Shown here in pieces: positions 8,238-16,675 of a DNA stretch of 32,574 nucleotides. The stretch comes from Omnitrophica bacterium RIFCSPLOWO2_01_FULL_45_10b (lineage in GTDB: Bacteria; Omnitrophota; Omnitrophia; Omnitrophales; Danuiimicrobiaceae). The notes beneath the pieces are model-generated. The model did no database searches. It saw only the letters and a program-made list of their open reading frames with translations, and was not told the DNA's origin. Positions within the stretch are counted from its first letter, which is position 1. Each line of letters opens with the position of its first letter. Where the stretch lies: positions 21,198 through 53,771 of the forward strand of contig MHFM01000011.1 in the NCBI GenBank assembly GCA_001804205.1, in the 5' to 3' direction. A program made the position numbers and the translations under genes.

Positions 8238-9569
8238 ATGACACCACGTAATTATTTTCGACTTCTTGCCGAGGATCATCTTCGTGTCAGCCGATGGGCT
8301 TGGTTGTGGAAGCCTTTTTTGATGTTGGCGTCCGCTTTTTATTCAATAGGACTGGATATCCATCGCACGCTTTATCAAATTGGAATTTTGAAGCGGCGCT
8401 CATTTTCTTGTCCGGTGATTAGCGTGGGCAATCTCACATGGGGCGGCACTGGCAAAACACCGATTGTGGAATATATTGCCCGGTTTTATTTAAACCGGGG
8501 GAATATACCGCTCATTTTATCCCGTGGTTACGGGGCGGATGAGAGCAGGGCGCTTATTCGCCAGCTTCCGGATGCATTATTTGGCATTGGCAAAGACCGG
8601 TATCAATCGGGACGAAAAGCTTTGGAACGACGGCAAGCGAATGTCGCCGTTTTAGATGATGGTTTTCAGCATTGGAACCTCAAACGCGATTTGGATGTGG
8701 TCGTGGTCAATGTGCTCAATCCGTTTGGTAATTTATGGCTGATTCCGCGTGGGATTCTCAGAGAGCCTTTAAGTAGTTTGAAGCGCGCTTCCATCGTTGT
8801 TCTAAGCGATGTGAATTTAACTCCCCGAAAAGATTTGGAGCATTTGAAAAATGCAATTCGAGCGGTTGCTCCAAAAGTAGAGTTTGTAGAAGCCCATCGC
8901 GAGGCGCTTTATTTTTATCGGCCCGGTTCCCGCGAACGGATATCGCCCGATCGGCTTCAGGGCCAGCGTGTCACCAGTTTTTCCGGAATTGGAACTCCCC
9001 GCTCATTTCAAATGTTATTGAATCAATTGGGCATGAAAACGATTCGAAATTTTGAATTTTCAGATCACCACCGTTATTCGGATCAGGAATTAAACGAAAT
9101 TCTGAAGGCAAAGGAATCCAGTGAATCGGATGAAATTGTCACAACCGAGAAGGATTTTTTTCGCTGTGAAGAAGCGATGAAAAAAATTGTGAAGCCGCTT
9201 GTTTTGAAAGCACGTTTGCGCCTGACAACCGGCGAAAACATACTTCATCAATATCTCGGCCGTTTTGCGGCACCTTCTCAACCGAAGCCTTATATGGCAA
9301 GGCGAAATGATGGTGCTAGGGATTCGGCAAGAAATGATTCTGCCCAAGCCCACCGCCGGCCAAATCGTTTTCGCAGGCCTTCATCTAGGCCGCATTCCCC
9401 ATTTGTCCCTCAAAAGGGTGATGCCCAACTTGCTCCAACTTCTGAAAGTACAGCGCTTCCCACAGAAAAGGGAACTTCAGACCCGTTACCGGAGAAGCCA
9501 TTGGGAAAGGAAATATCAGATACAAAATTGAACAATCATGATGGATCAAATGCTGGTTTGGTATCTTAA
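8238..9569 (+). CDS. lpxK: Tetraacyldisaccharide 4'-kinase with atypical C-terminal tail
   Basis: PVISVGNLTWGGTGKTPIVEYIARF, ILSRGYG, VLDDGFQHWNLKRDLDVVVVN, IPRGILREPLSSLKRA. ORF opens at 8199; ATG 8238 (MTPRNYF) preferred. The conserved kinase part seems to end near GRFAAPSQ (about 9280). Confidence 0.92.
   Translation: MTPRNYFRLLAEDHLRVSRWAWLWKPFLMLASAFYSIGLDIHRTLYQIGILKRRSFSCPVISVGNLTWGGTGKTPIVEYIARFYLNRGNIPLILSRGYGADESRALIRQLPDALFGIGKDRYQSGRKALERRQANVAVLDDGFQHWNLKRDLDVVVVNVLNPFGNLWLIPRGILREPLSSLKRASIVVLSDVNLTPRKDLEHLKNAIRAVAPKVEFVEAHREALYFYRPGSRERISPDRLQGQRVTSFSGIGTPRSFQMLLNQLGMKTIRNFEFSDHHRYSDQELNEILKAKESSESDEIVTTEKDFFRCEEAMKKIVKPLVLKARLRLTTGENILHQYLGRFAAPSQPKPYMARRNDGARDSARNDSAQAHRRPNRFRRPSSRPHSPFVPQKGDAQLAPTSESTALPTEKGTSDPLPEKPLGKEISDTKLNNHDGSNAGLVS
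9265..9531 (+). CDS. Alternative-frame ORF overlapping the lpxK 3' end (status uncertain)
   Basis: 88 aa (MRHLLNRSLIWQGEMMVLGIRQEMILPKPTAGQIVFAGLHLGRIPHLSLKRVMPNLLQLLK...). Ends 6 nt before the next gene's ATG, a normal operon spacing. Confidence 0.3.
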   Translation: MRHLLNRSLIWQGEMMVLGIRQEMILPKPTAGQIVFAGLHLGRIPHLSLKRVMPNLLQLLKVQRFPQKRELQTRYRRSHWERKYQIQN

Positions 9570-11487
9570 AAGATTAAGTGCTTTTTTGCAGGCACTGCCA
9601 TTGGAATGGGCCCTTGGTTTGGGACGTTGTGTGGGAATTTTTCTTTCTTGTATACATCCTCGCCGTGAAATTGCCTACGTCAATTTAAAAGCTGCTTTCG
9701 GAAGTCGTTACAGTGCCCGCGAACGAAAGGCAATTGTACGGAAACACTTTTGTCATTTAGGGCAAACGGCCGTGGAAGTTTTGCGTTTTCCAAAAATGGA
9801 TCTGAATTATTTTGAGCGTTACATTCAAGTCGAGCATCGAGAACGTTATGAACAAATCGTCCAAAAAAATCAAGGCACAATTTTAATCACGCCGCATTTT
9901 GGAAATTGGGAATTATCGCAAATTTTATCTGCCATTGTTGGAAAATCTCTTTATGTTTTAGCGCGCGAACAAAAACATACCAAGCTCGACGATTTTTTAA
10001 ATGAACTCCGCTCTTCCCACGGCTCCGTGGCCATACACAAAGGCGGCGGCGTGCGGGATTTGATTCGCGAACTTCGAAAAGGGGGGCTCGTAGGAGTCTT
10101 GGGAGATCTTTCCGGCGGGCGCACGGGGAATATTGTTCGCTTTTTTGGACGCAAGACCACCGCTCCACAAGGTATTTTTGAAATTGGGTTGAGAACTCAT
10201 TCCACAATTCTTCCATGTTTTCTCGTGCGGCTCAAAGGTCCGCATCACCAGGTATTTGTTGAGGAACCATTTGCTTTGGCGCAATCCGGCAATGAAGCAA
10301 AAGATATACATGATAGCGTTCAGAATTATTACCGCCTTTTGGAAACATGGATTGAGCGATATCCGGATCAGTGGTTTTGGATTTATAAGCGCTGGAAGCA
10401 TTGCTTTACAAAACGGATTGTGATGTTGCACGATGACCGTGCCGGGCATACCCATCAGTCTGAGGCAATCATGAAAGAATTTGAAGGACTTAAAGAATCG
10501 TTGCCTCATGACTATGAACTTGAACTCCGCTCTGTTCCTGTTCAGTTCAGAAGCGATTGGCACCGGAAGTTATTCTTTGTTTTTGCTTTTTTTGCCCGAC
10601 CGTTTATCCAAGGCCGATTAGGCTGTTTAAACTTTTTTTTAGAACCCAATTGCGCTGTGACACTCCGTGATTTGCATGCGGATATTATCATTTCAGCAGG
10701 CTCTGGCCTTGCGCCTTTAAATCTTCTCTTGAAACGGGAAAATCTTGCGAAATCCGTTGTCATGATGAAACCGTCATTTCCTTATTTGGCACGTTTTTTT
10801 GATCTTTTAGTCGTTCCCCTTCATGATGCTTTTCCAAGGCACACGAACCGTACCATCCGGACATTGGTTACGCCAAGCCGTGTGGATGAAGATTTGCTTC
10901 AAGCTTCTCGGGATCAATTAAGTTCAAACGCTTCCTTGCATTCGAACGGTGCCGGCAGAGTCAGTGTATTTATCGGAGGAAAAACAAGATCGTATCAGCT
11001 AAACCCAGATGTTTTTCGTAAGTGGCTTTCTACGCTTAAAGCATGCGCTGCAGAGAAAAAATGGGAACTTTTAGTCACTACGTCAAGGCGTACAGCGCCT
11101 GAAATTAGCGCAATTATTAAAGAAGAATTGGCTGGGCACCCAGCGACTAAATTGTTGATCATTGCCAACGAATCCAATATCGAAAATGCCGCTTACGGAA
11201 TGCTGGCGCTTTCTGAACTCGCTTTGATCACCGAAGACAGTATTTCTATGGTTTCGGATGCGGTCAGCGCCGGAAAAAATGTTTTGGTGATGCAGCTTGG
11301 AAATGGAAAACTTCCCAAGAAACATGCCCGCTTTCACCAAGCGTTGGAAGCAAATGCCCTCATTCAGCGTGCCGACGCTGCCAATTTTCTCACCCAATTA
11401 GCCGCTTTTAATGGAACTCGCAAGAAAGATACTGTTTTGGAACAACAGTCTCGTCTCATTCAAGAGGCATTGCGTAAATTATTATGA
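9538..11487 (+). CDS. Fusion: LpxL/HtrB-type lipid A acyltransferase (N-term) plus ELM1-like (mitochondrial fission ELM1 family) GT-B-type domain (C-term)
   Basis: N-term: ITPHFGNWELSQ (HX4-D/E-like), GVLGDLSGG, FFGRKTTAPQGIFEIGLRT, WIERYPDQWFWIYKRWK. C-term from about residue 298: VMLHDDRAGHTHQSEAI...IISAGSGLAPLNLLLKRE...VVMMKPSFP...VSVFIGGKTRSYQL...LALITEDSISMVSDAVSAGKNVLVMQL. Confidence 0.82.
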   Translation: MMDQMLVWYLKRLSAFLQALPLEWALGLGRCVGIFLSCIHPRREIAYVNLKAAFGSRYSARERKAIVRKHFCHLGQTAVEVLRFPKMDLNYFERYIQVEHRERYEQIVQKNQGTILITPHFGNWELSQILSAIVGKSLYVLAREQKHTKLDDFLNELRSSHGSVAIHKGGGVRDLIRELRKGGLVGVLGDLSGGRTGNIVRFFGRKTTAPQGIFEIGLRTHSTILPCFLVRLKGPHHQVFVEEPFALAQSGNEAKDIHDSVQNYYRLLETWIERYPDQWFWIYKRWKHCFTKRIVMLHDDRAGHTHQSEAIMKEFEGLKESLPHDYELELRSVPVQFRSDWHRKLFFVFAFFARPFIQGRLGCLNFFLEPNCAVTLRDLHADIIISAGSGLAPLNLLLKRENLAKSVVMMKPSFPYLARFFDLLVVPLHDAFPRHTNRTIRTLVTPSRVDEDLLQASRDQLSSNASLHSNGAGRVSVFIGGKTRSYQLNPDVFRKWLSTLKACAAEKKWELLVTTSRRTAPEISAIIKEELAGHPATKLLIIANESNIENAAYGMLALSELALITEDSISMVSDAVSAGKNVLVMQLGNGKLPKKHARFHQALEANALIQRADAANFLTQLAAFNGTRKKDTVLEQQSRLIQEALRKLL

Positions 11488-13613
11488 AGATTGCACAGAT
11501 TCTGCCTCATCTTGATGTCGGCGGCGTTGAAACCGGAACGGTTGATTTGGCCAAGGCGCTTAAAAAACGCGGCGATCAACCTTATGTTATTTCCAACGGC
11601 GGTGTTTTGGTGGAAGAACTTGTGAAAGCAGGAATTCCGCACCTCAAGCTTCCCGTTCACCAAAAATCGATCACCTCACTTCGGTTGGTTCGCGAAATTG
11701 CGGATTTTCTGGAACGGGAGCGAATCGATATCATCCATGCCCGGAGCCGCGTGCCGGCTTGGCTTGCTTACCTCGCCGTCCGCAGGACCAATTGCGATTT
11801 TGTGACCACATGTCATGGCTATTATTCGAAACATTTTTTAAGCCGGGTGATGGGATGGGGCAAGAAGGTTATTGCGATTTCTCATTCGATTGGGCGGAGA
11901 ATGATCGATGATTTTGGCGTTCCGCCAGAGCGCATCGCCTTAATTCATCGGGGTGTGGATTTGAGCCGTTACCCCTTTGTTCAAACCAAGTATGATCGGC
12001 CTAAATCTGGGCCGTTTAAAATTATTAATGTAGGACGGATTACACCCATCAAAGGGCATCAGGAATTTATTCGCGCCGTTCATCTGCTTTCAAGGCGCTT
12101 TCAGAATTTTGAAGTTTCCATTGTGGGGGCAGCCGATGATGACAAGGCCTCTTATTTTCGGGATTTAAAAATTATGGTCCAGCGCCTTGGTTTAAATTCA
12201 CAAGTCAAATTTTTGGGGACTCGGCGGGATATCCCCGAACTTTTAAAAGAAGCTGATCTTCTTGTTTTATCTTCCAAGATTCCGGAAGCGTTTGGGCGTG
12301 TTTTGATTGAAGCGGGTGCCTGCGGTACCGCTGTGATCGCATCCCGGATTGGCGGTATTTTAGACGTGGTTAATGACAATGAAAACGGCCTTTTGTTTTC
12401 TCCTGAAAATTTCGAAGAAATGGCGGTTGCGATGGAACGCTTGCTTCGCGACCGCGCGCTTGCGAAGAAATTTTCTTCCAATCTGCGTCAAAAAGTGGAG
12501 CGTGAATTTTCGCTTGACCGAATGGTGGAAAAAACCTGCCAAGTCTATGATGAGGTGAAACATCAAAAAAGAATCCTCGTCACTAAATTAGGAGCGGTTG
12601 GCGATTTGGTGCTCGCGGTTCCCAGTTTTCGAATGCTTCGGAAAAGATTTCCGAGCGCCAATATTTCACTTTTGGTTGAATCTAAATTGATTCAGCTGGT
12701 CGAACGCTGCCCTTATCTTGACGAGATCATTGTCTTTGACCGGTCAAATCAAAAGGACCAGTGGCGGCGTCTTTTGATATTGGGCAAGCGGTTGAAACAA
12801 AGGGGATTTGATATTTCCATCGATTTGCAAAACAACTGGAAAACCCATTTGCTTGCTTTCTTAGCCCGAATTCCCAAGCGCTACGGTTACAAGCGTGGCT
12901 CCGCAGGCTTTTTGTTAACTCATCCCATTACATTTTGGGATCAAAGTTTGGGCCCTATCGAACATCAATTTCAGGTGCTCAAACGCGCAGGTGTCGTCCA
13001 TTTTGAAGATGCCATCGAGCTTTGGCCGGGGGCAGAAGAGGAAGCTTCCATCGGCGCTCGATTAAAGCAGGCTGGTAGAGATTCGGCAAAACGACTGGTG
13101 GGTTTCATTTTAGGTTCGAGCCCTAACTGGCCAACGAAACAATGGCCGATTGAGCGTTTTGTGGAGCTTTCTAAAAATTTACTTCAAAGATTCGACTGTC
13201 AAATCGCTCTGATTGGAACTAAGGAGGATGAGAAGCTGGCCCAGTCATTTAATCCCTTGAATTCAAAGCATATTTTCGACTTTACCGGAAAAACATCTCT
13301 GGGCGAATTGGCCAGCTTAGTCAAGCATCTTGACGTGATCCTTACAGGGGATACGGCACCGCTTCATATCGCAAGCGCATTTGAAACGAAGATCGTAGCG
13401 CTGTTCGGTCCTACGGAACCCAAGCGCCATATGCCGCCCGGAAAAGATCACATCGCTTTGGTGAAACGTATTCCATGTCAGCCTTGCTACAGTGGAACTT
13501 GCAAAAATTCAGAGAAATTGCTCTGCATGCGCGAAATCAGCGTTTCTGAAGTTGTGGATGCGGTAAGCCGGCAATTGGAACAATGTTCCGCCGCTTTAGG
13601 CACGACTCATTAA
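11484..13613 (+). CDS. Fusion: GT4-type glycosyltransferase (N-term) plus GT9 heptosyltransferase (C-term)
   Basis: N-term: LPHLDVGGVETGTVDLAKALKKRGD...CHGYYSK...INVGRITPIKGHQEFIRA...PEAFGRVLIEAGACGTAVIASRIGGILDVV. From about residue 363: RILVTKLGAVGDLVLAVPSFRMLRKRFP...GDTAPLHIASAFETKIVALFGPTEP. Confidence 0.9.
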   Translation: MKIAQILPHLDVGGVETGTVDLAKALKKRGDQPYVISNGGVLVEELVKAGIPHLKLPVHQKSITSLRLVREIADFLERERIDIIHARSRVPAWLAYLAVRRTNCDFVTTCHGYYSKHFLSRVMGWGKKVIAISHSIGRRMIDDFGVPPERIALIHRGVDLSRYPFVQTKYDRPKSGPFKIINVGRITPIKGHQEFIRAVHLLSRRFQNFEVSIVGAADDDKASYFRDLKIMVQRLGLNSQVKFLGTRRDIPELLKEADLLVLSSKIPEAFGRVLIEAGACGTAVIASRIGGILDVVNDNENGLLFSPENFEEMAVAMERLLRDRALAKKFSSNLRQKVEREFSLDRMVEKTCQVYDEVKHQKRILVTKLGAVGDLVLAVPSFRMLRKRFPSANISLLVESKLIQLVERCPYLDEIIVFDRSNQKDQWRRLLILGKRLKQRGFDISIDLQNNWKTHLLAFLARIPKRYGYKRGSAGFLLTHPITFWDQSLGPIEHQFQVLKRAGVVHFEDAIELWPGAEEEASIGARLKQAGRDSAKRLVGFILGSSPNWPTKQWPIERFVELSKNLLQRFDCQIALIGTKEDEKLAQSFNPLNSKHIFDFTGKTSLGELASLVKHLDVILTGDTAPLHIASAFETKIVALFGPTEPKRHMPPGKDHIALVKRIPCQPCYSGTCKNSEKLLCMREISVSEVVDAVSRQLEQCSAALGTTH

Positions 13614-13615
13614 CC

Positions 13616-14635
13616 ATGAATATTTTGGTGGTTACAAAGAATTGGCTCGGGGACGTTATTTTTGAAACGCCGGCTCTTCGTACCATCAAGGAAAATTTTC
13701 CCCAAGCGCATTTAATCGCAGTAACTCCTAACCGCTGCGTTGAGATTTTGCAGGCTTGCCCTTATGTCGATGAAATCATTCCTTTTGATGACCGGAAGAG
13801 AAAAATGGGTTTTATTTTTAGATGGGGCCTCATTTGGAGCCTTAGAAAACGTAAGATCGACAAAGCTTATTTATTTCATCAGGCCCGTAAATTTGCTCAG
13901 ATCGCTTTTCTTTCCGGTATTCCCGAGCGAATCGGTTATCAAACCAAACGGCGCGGCCATTTGTTAACCCATGGTTTTCCGGAACCTGAAGGGCCTATTC
14001 ATAACGTTCAATATTTTTTAGACCTTTTGCGCTTAAAAGGCCTTAAAGTCAGCGGGGATTATTGGTATGAATTTCGTTATTTGCCTGAAGATGATGCTCG
14101 AGCCTCTTCTTTATTAAAAGAATGTAACTTTGAACCTGGCAACATCGTTGCGATCAACCCTGGCGCAAATTGGGCTCCCAAGCGCTGGCCTGCCGAATCC
14201 TTTCGCGAATTAGCCCATTGTTTGATGGAAAAATATGGGGTTCAGATCGTCATCACGGGAACTGAAGACGACCAACCGGTAGCGCGCGCCATTTTAAATT
14301 CGCACAACGGTACTTCCCTGATGGCTTCGGTGTGCGGAAAGACCTCCGTTCGCGAATTGGGGGCATTGTTTGCGAAATGCCGGCTTGTGATTTCCAATGA
14401 CACAGGCCCGCTTCATATTGCGGCTGGAGTTGGAACAAATGTGATCGGTATTTTCGGGCCGACTCAGCCTTTGGAAACGGCTCCTTTGGGCTCTGGACGG
14501 AATATCGTGATTCAATACGCTCATGAAGGCGTGAAATTGCCTTGGATTGGTGAAAATTTTCCTGCGCCTTGGATGGAATGTATTTCTGTAAATGATATCC
14601 TCCGCGTCATTGAGAAAGAAAAGCTGCTTTCATAA
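13616..14635 (+). CDS. waaF: Lipopolysaccharide heptosyltransferase II-like (GT9)
   Basis: MNILVVTKNWLGDVIFETPALRTIKENFP...VAINPGANWAPKRWPAESFRELA...VISNDTGPLHIAAGVGTNVIGIFGPTQP. ORF opens at 13583; ATG 13616 preferred. Confidence 0.87.
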   Translation: MNILVVTKNWLGDVIFETPALRTIKENFPQAHLIAVTPNRCVEILQACPYVDEIIPFDDRKRKMGFIFRWGLIWSLRKRKIDKAYLFHQARKFAQIAFLSGIPERIGYQTKRRGHLLTHGFPEPEGPIHNVQYFLDLLRLKGLKVSGDYWYEFRYLPEDDARASSLLKECNFEPGNIVAINPGANWAPKRWPAESFRELAHCLMEKYGVQIVITGTEDDQPVARAILNSHNGTSLMASVCGKTSVRELGALFAKCRLVISNDTGPLHIAAGVGTNVIGIFGPTQPLETAPLGSGRNIVIQYAHEGVKLPWIGENFPAPWMECISVNDILRVIEKEKLLS

Positions 14636-15621
14636 TGGCTTCTGTTAATTCGAGTAAGGTTCAAAAAATTCTCGTCATTTCGCTAAGCAATATTGGCGAT
14701 ATCATTTTGACGACGCCTGTTATTTCCATACTTCGCGAACGCTTTCCAAAAGCTTCCTTGTCTGTACTGGTGGGCCCAAAAGGAGTTCCTCTTTTTACCA
14801 ATAGCTCTACGGTTGATGAAGTCATTTGTTTTGATAAGCATGCCTCCTGGCCAGAAATGCTTCGGCTGATTTTTCAATTACGGGAAAAAAAATTTAATCT
14901 CATTGTCGATTTACGCCACACGGCAATTCCTTTTTTGCTTCAGCCAAACTACCGGACGTCGCTTTTTGTAGATCGTTCTTCAACTTCTATGCGCCAGAGG
15001 CATTTGGACCGACTATGTTTACTTTTAGAAGTCGAATCTTGCAAAAATCATTTTAATTTTTTTACGGATGAAGAGAAAAACTCAGCTCGATCAAAGTTAA
15101 ACCGGTTCAGTTCAGTTCCCGGCACAAATGATTTTGTTGTGCTTGCCCCAGGCGCCGGAAGTGCGCTTAAGCGTTGGACTATTTCTGGTTTTGTTGAACT
15201 TACCCATTATTTTCTTAGCTCAGGCAAACGAGTTGTTTTGATAGGGGATGAGCACGAAGTTGATTTGGGTAAGGAGTTAGAAGAAAAGGTTTCTAAGTCT
15301 GTCACAAATCTCATTGGTTTATTAACTTTGAGGGAATTGGCAGGATTGATTCATGAGTCTTCATTGGTTGTTGCCAATGACAGCGCTGTCATGCATTTAG
15401 CACATGAGTTGAACCGGCCCACCGTATCTATTTTTGGGCCGACGAATGATAAAAAATATTGGCAAGCGGCCGCCGGCCGAAAATTAGTCCGTTTAAATTT
15501 AGATTGCACCCCTTGCGAACAAGCTCAATGCCGCTTGCCACGCCGTCTTTGTTTGGATGATTTACCGGCGTCATTAGTGATCCGAGCTTGCGAAGAACTT
15601 TTGAACCATGTACCCCATTAA
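14635..15621 (+). CDS. GT9 family glycosyltransferase (heptosyltransferase-like)
   Basis: KILVISLSNIGDIILTTPVISILRERFP...VLAPGAGSALKRWTISGFVEL...VVANDSAVMHLAHELNRPTVSIFGPTN. TAATG overlap with previous gene. Confidence 0.9.
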   Translation: MASVNSSKVQKILVISLSNIGDIILTTPVISILRERFPKASLSVLVGPKGVPLFTNSSTVDEVICFDKHASWPEMLRLIFQLREKKFNLIVDLRHTAIPFLLQPNYRTSLFVDRSSTSMRQRHLDRLCLLLEVESCKNHFNFFTDEEKNSARSKLNRFSSVPGTNDFVVLAPGAGSALKRWTISGFVELTHYFLSSGKRVVLIGDEHEVDLGKELEEKVSKSVTNLIGLLTLRELAGLIHESSLVVANDSAVMHLAHELNRPTVSIFGPTNDKKYWQAAAGRKLVRLNLDCTPCEQAQCRLPRRLCLDDLPASLVIRACEELLNHVPH

Positions 15622-16675
15622 TCGTTCAGCCATTAAACGGATTTTGATTACGCGGACAGATCGAATCGGTGATTTGGTGTTATCAACCCCCATTTTTCCG
15701 GCCATTAAAAAAAGATATCCCGAAAGTCATGTGGCCGTGTTGGTATTTCAAGAGACAGAACCTATCGTGCAAGGGAATCCATGGATTGACCAAGTGATTC
15801 CATACGATAAACAAGGCCGCCACCGAAGTTGGTGGCAAACGTTACTTTTTGGATTGAAATTGAGGAAAGAAAACTTTGATGTAGCCATTCATCTTCATGC
15901 GACCAATCGTGTCAATATCATTTCTTGGCTTGCGGGCATCCCAGTAAGGATCGGTTACCATATTCAGTTGGGAAGCCATGGAAGACTTGATTCGTTTCTG
16001 ACCCATACGATTGATGAAAAAAAATGGCAGGGGAAGAAACATGAAGCAGAGTACAATTTTGATCTTTTGGCTTTGATTGATGTGCCAAAACCAGAGCCGT
16101 TGCAGCTTCATTTTCCTCTTGAAGTTTCAAGCCGTGAGACTTTGAAACGTATTTTGCCTGAGCGCTTCAACCAGCGATACGTTGTTTTTCATCCCAGCGC
16201 GAGCTGTGTTTCTAAACGCTGGTCTCCTGAGCGCCTCGCTTCTGTTGCTGACAAGCTGGCAAGGGATTATGAAGTTTTGCCCGTGATTATCGGCGAAAAA
16301 GAAGGAGTGTTTCACGCCGCACAAATGCAGGAATTTATGAATGAAGATGCGCTTAATTTAGCCGGGAAATTAAGTTTGGGGATGCTGGGGTGGCTTTTGA
16401 AAGGCGCGCGGCTTTTAATTTCCAATGATTCCGGCCCCGTTCATATTGCAGCAGCAGTGGGGACTCCGGTGGTTTCGATTTTTGGAAGAAACCAGCCCGG
16501 CCTAAGCGCTATAAGGTGGCGCCCTCTTTCTCAAAACAGTTCTTATCTTCAAAAAGATGTGGGCTGCGTCGAATGCCTTGCCCACAATTGTCAGATTGAT
16601 TTCAAATGCCTCAAAGAACTTACGGTAAACGATGTCCTTCACGAAGCGAGAAAATATGAGCCTTTTTTGGTTTAA
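15608..16675 (+). CDS. GT9 family glycosyltransferase (heptosyltransferase-like)
   Basis: KRILITRTDRIGDLVLSTPIFPAIKKRYP...FHPSASCVSKRWSPERLASVA...LISNDSGPVHIAAAVGTPVVSIFGRNQPG. Confidence 0.92.
   Translation: MYPINRSAIKRILITRTDRIGDLVLSTPIFPAIKKRYPESHVAVLVFQETEPIVQGNPWIDQVIPYDKQGRHRSWWQTLLFGLKLRKENFDVAIHLHATNRVNIISWLAGIPVRIGYHIQLGSHGRLDSFLTHTIDEKKWQGKKHEAEYNFDLLALIDVPKPEPLQLHFPLEVSSRETLKRILPERFNQRYVVFHPSASCVSKRWSPERLASVADKLARDYEVLPVIIGEKEGVFHAAQMQEFMNEDALNLAGKLSLGMLGWLLKGARLLISNDSGPVHIAAAVGTPVVSIFGRNQPGLSAIRWRPLSQNSSYLQKDVGCVECLAHNCQIDFKCLKELTVNDVLHEARKYEPFLV

Noticed and set aside
9997-10563. 188-aa minus-strand ORF
   Set aside because: Lies entirely antisense to the well-supported acyltransferase-ELM1 gene; no recognisable motif; typical shadow ORF.
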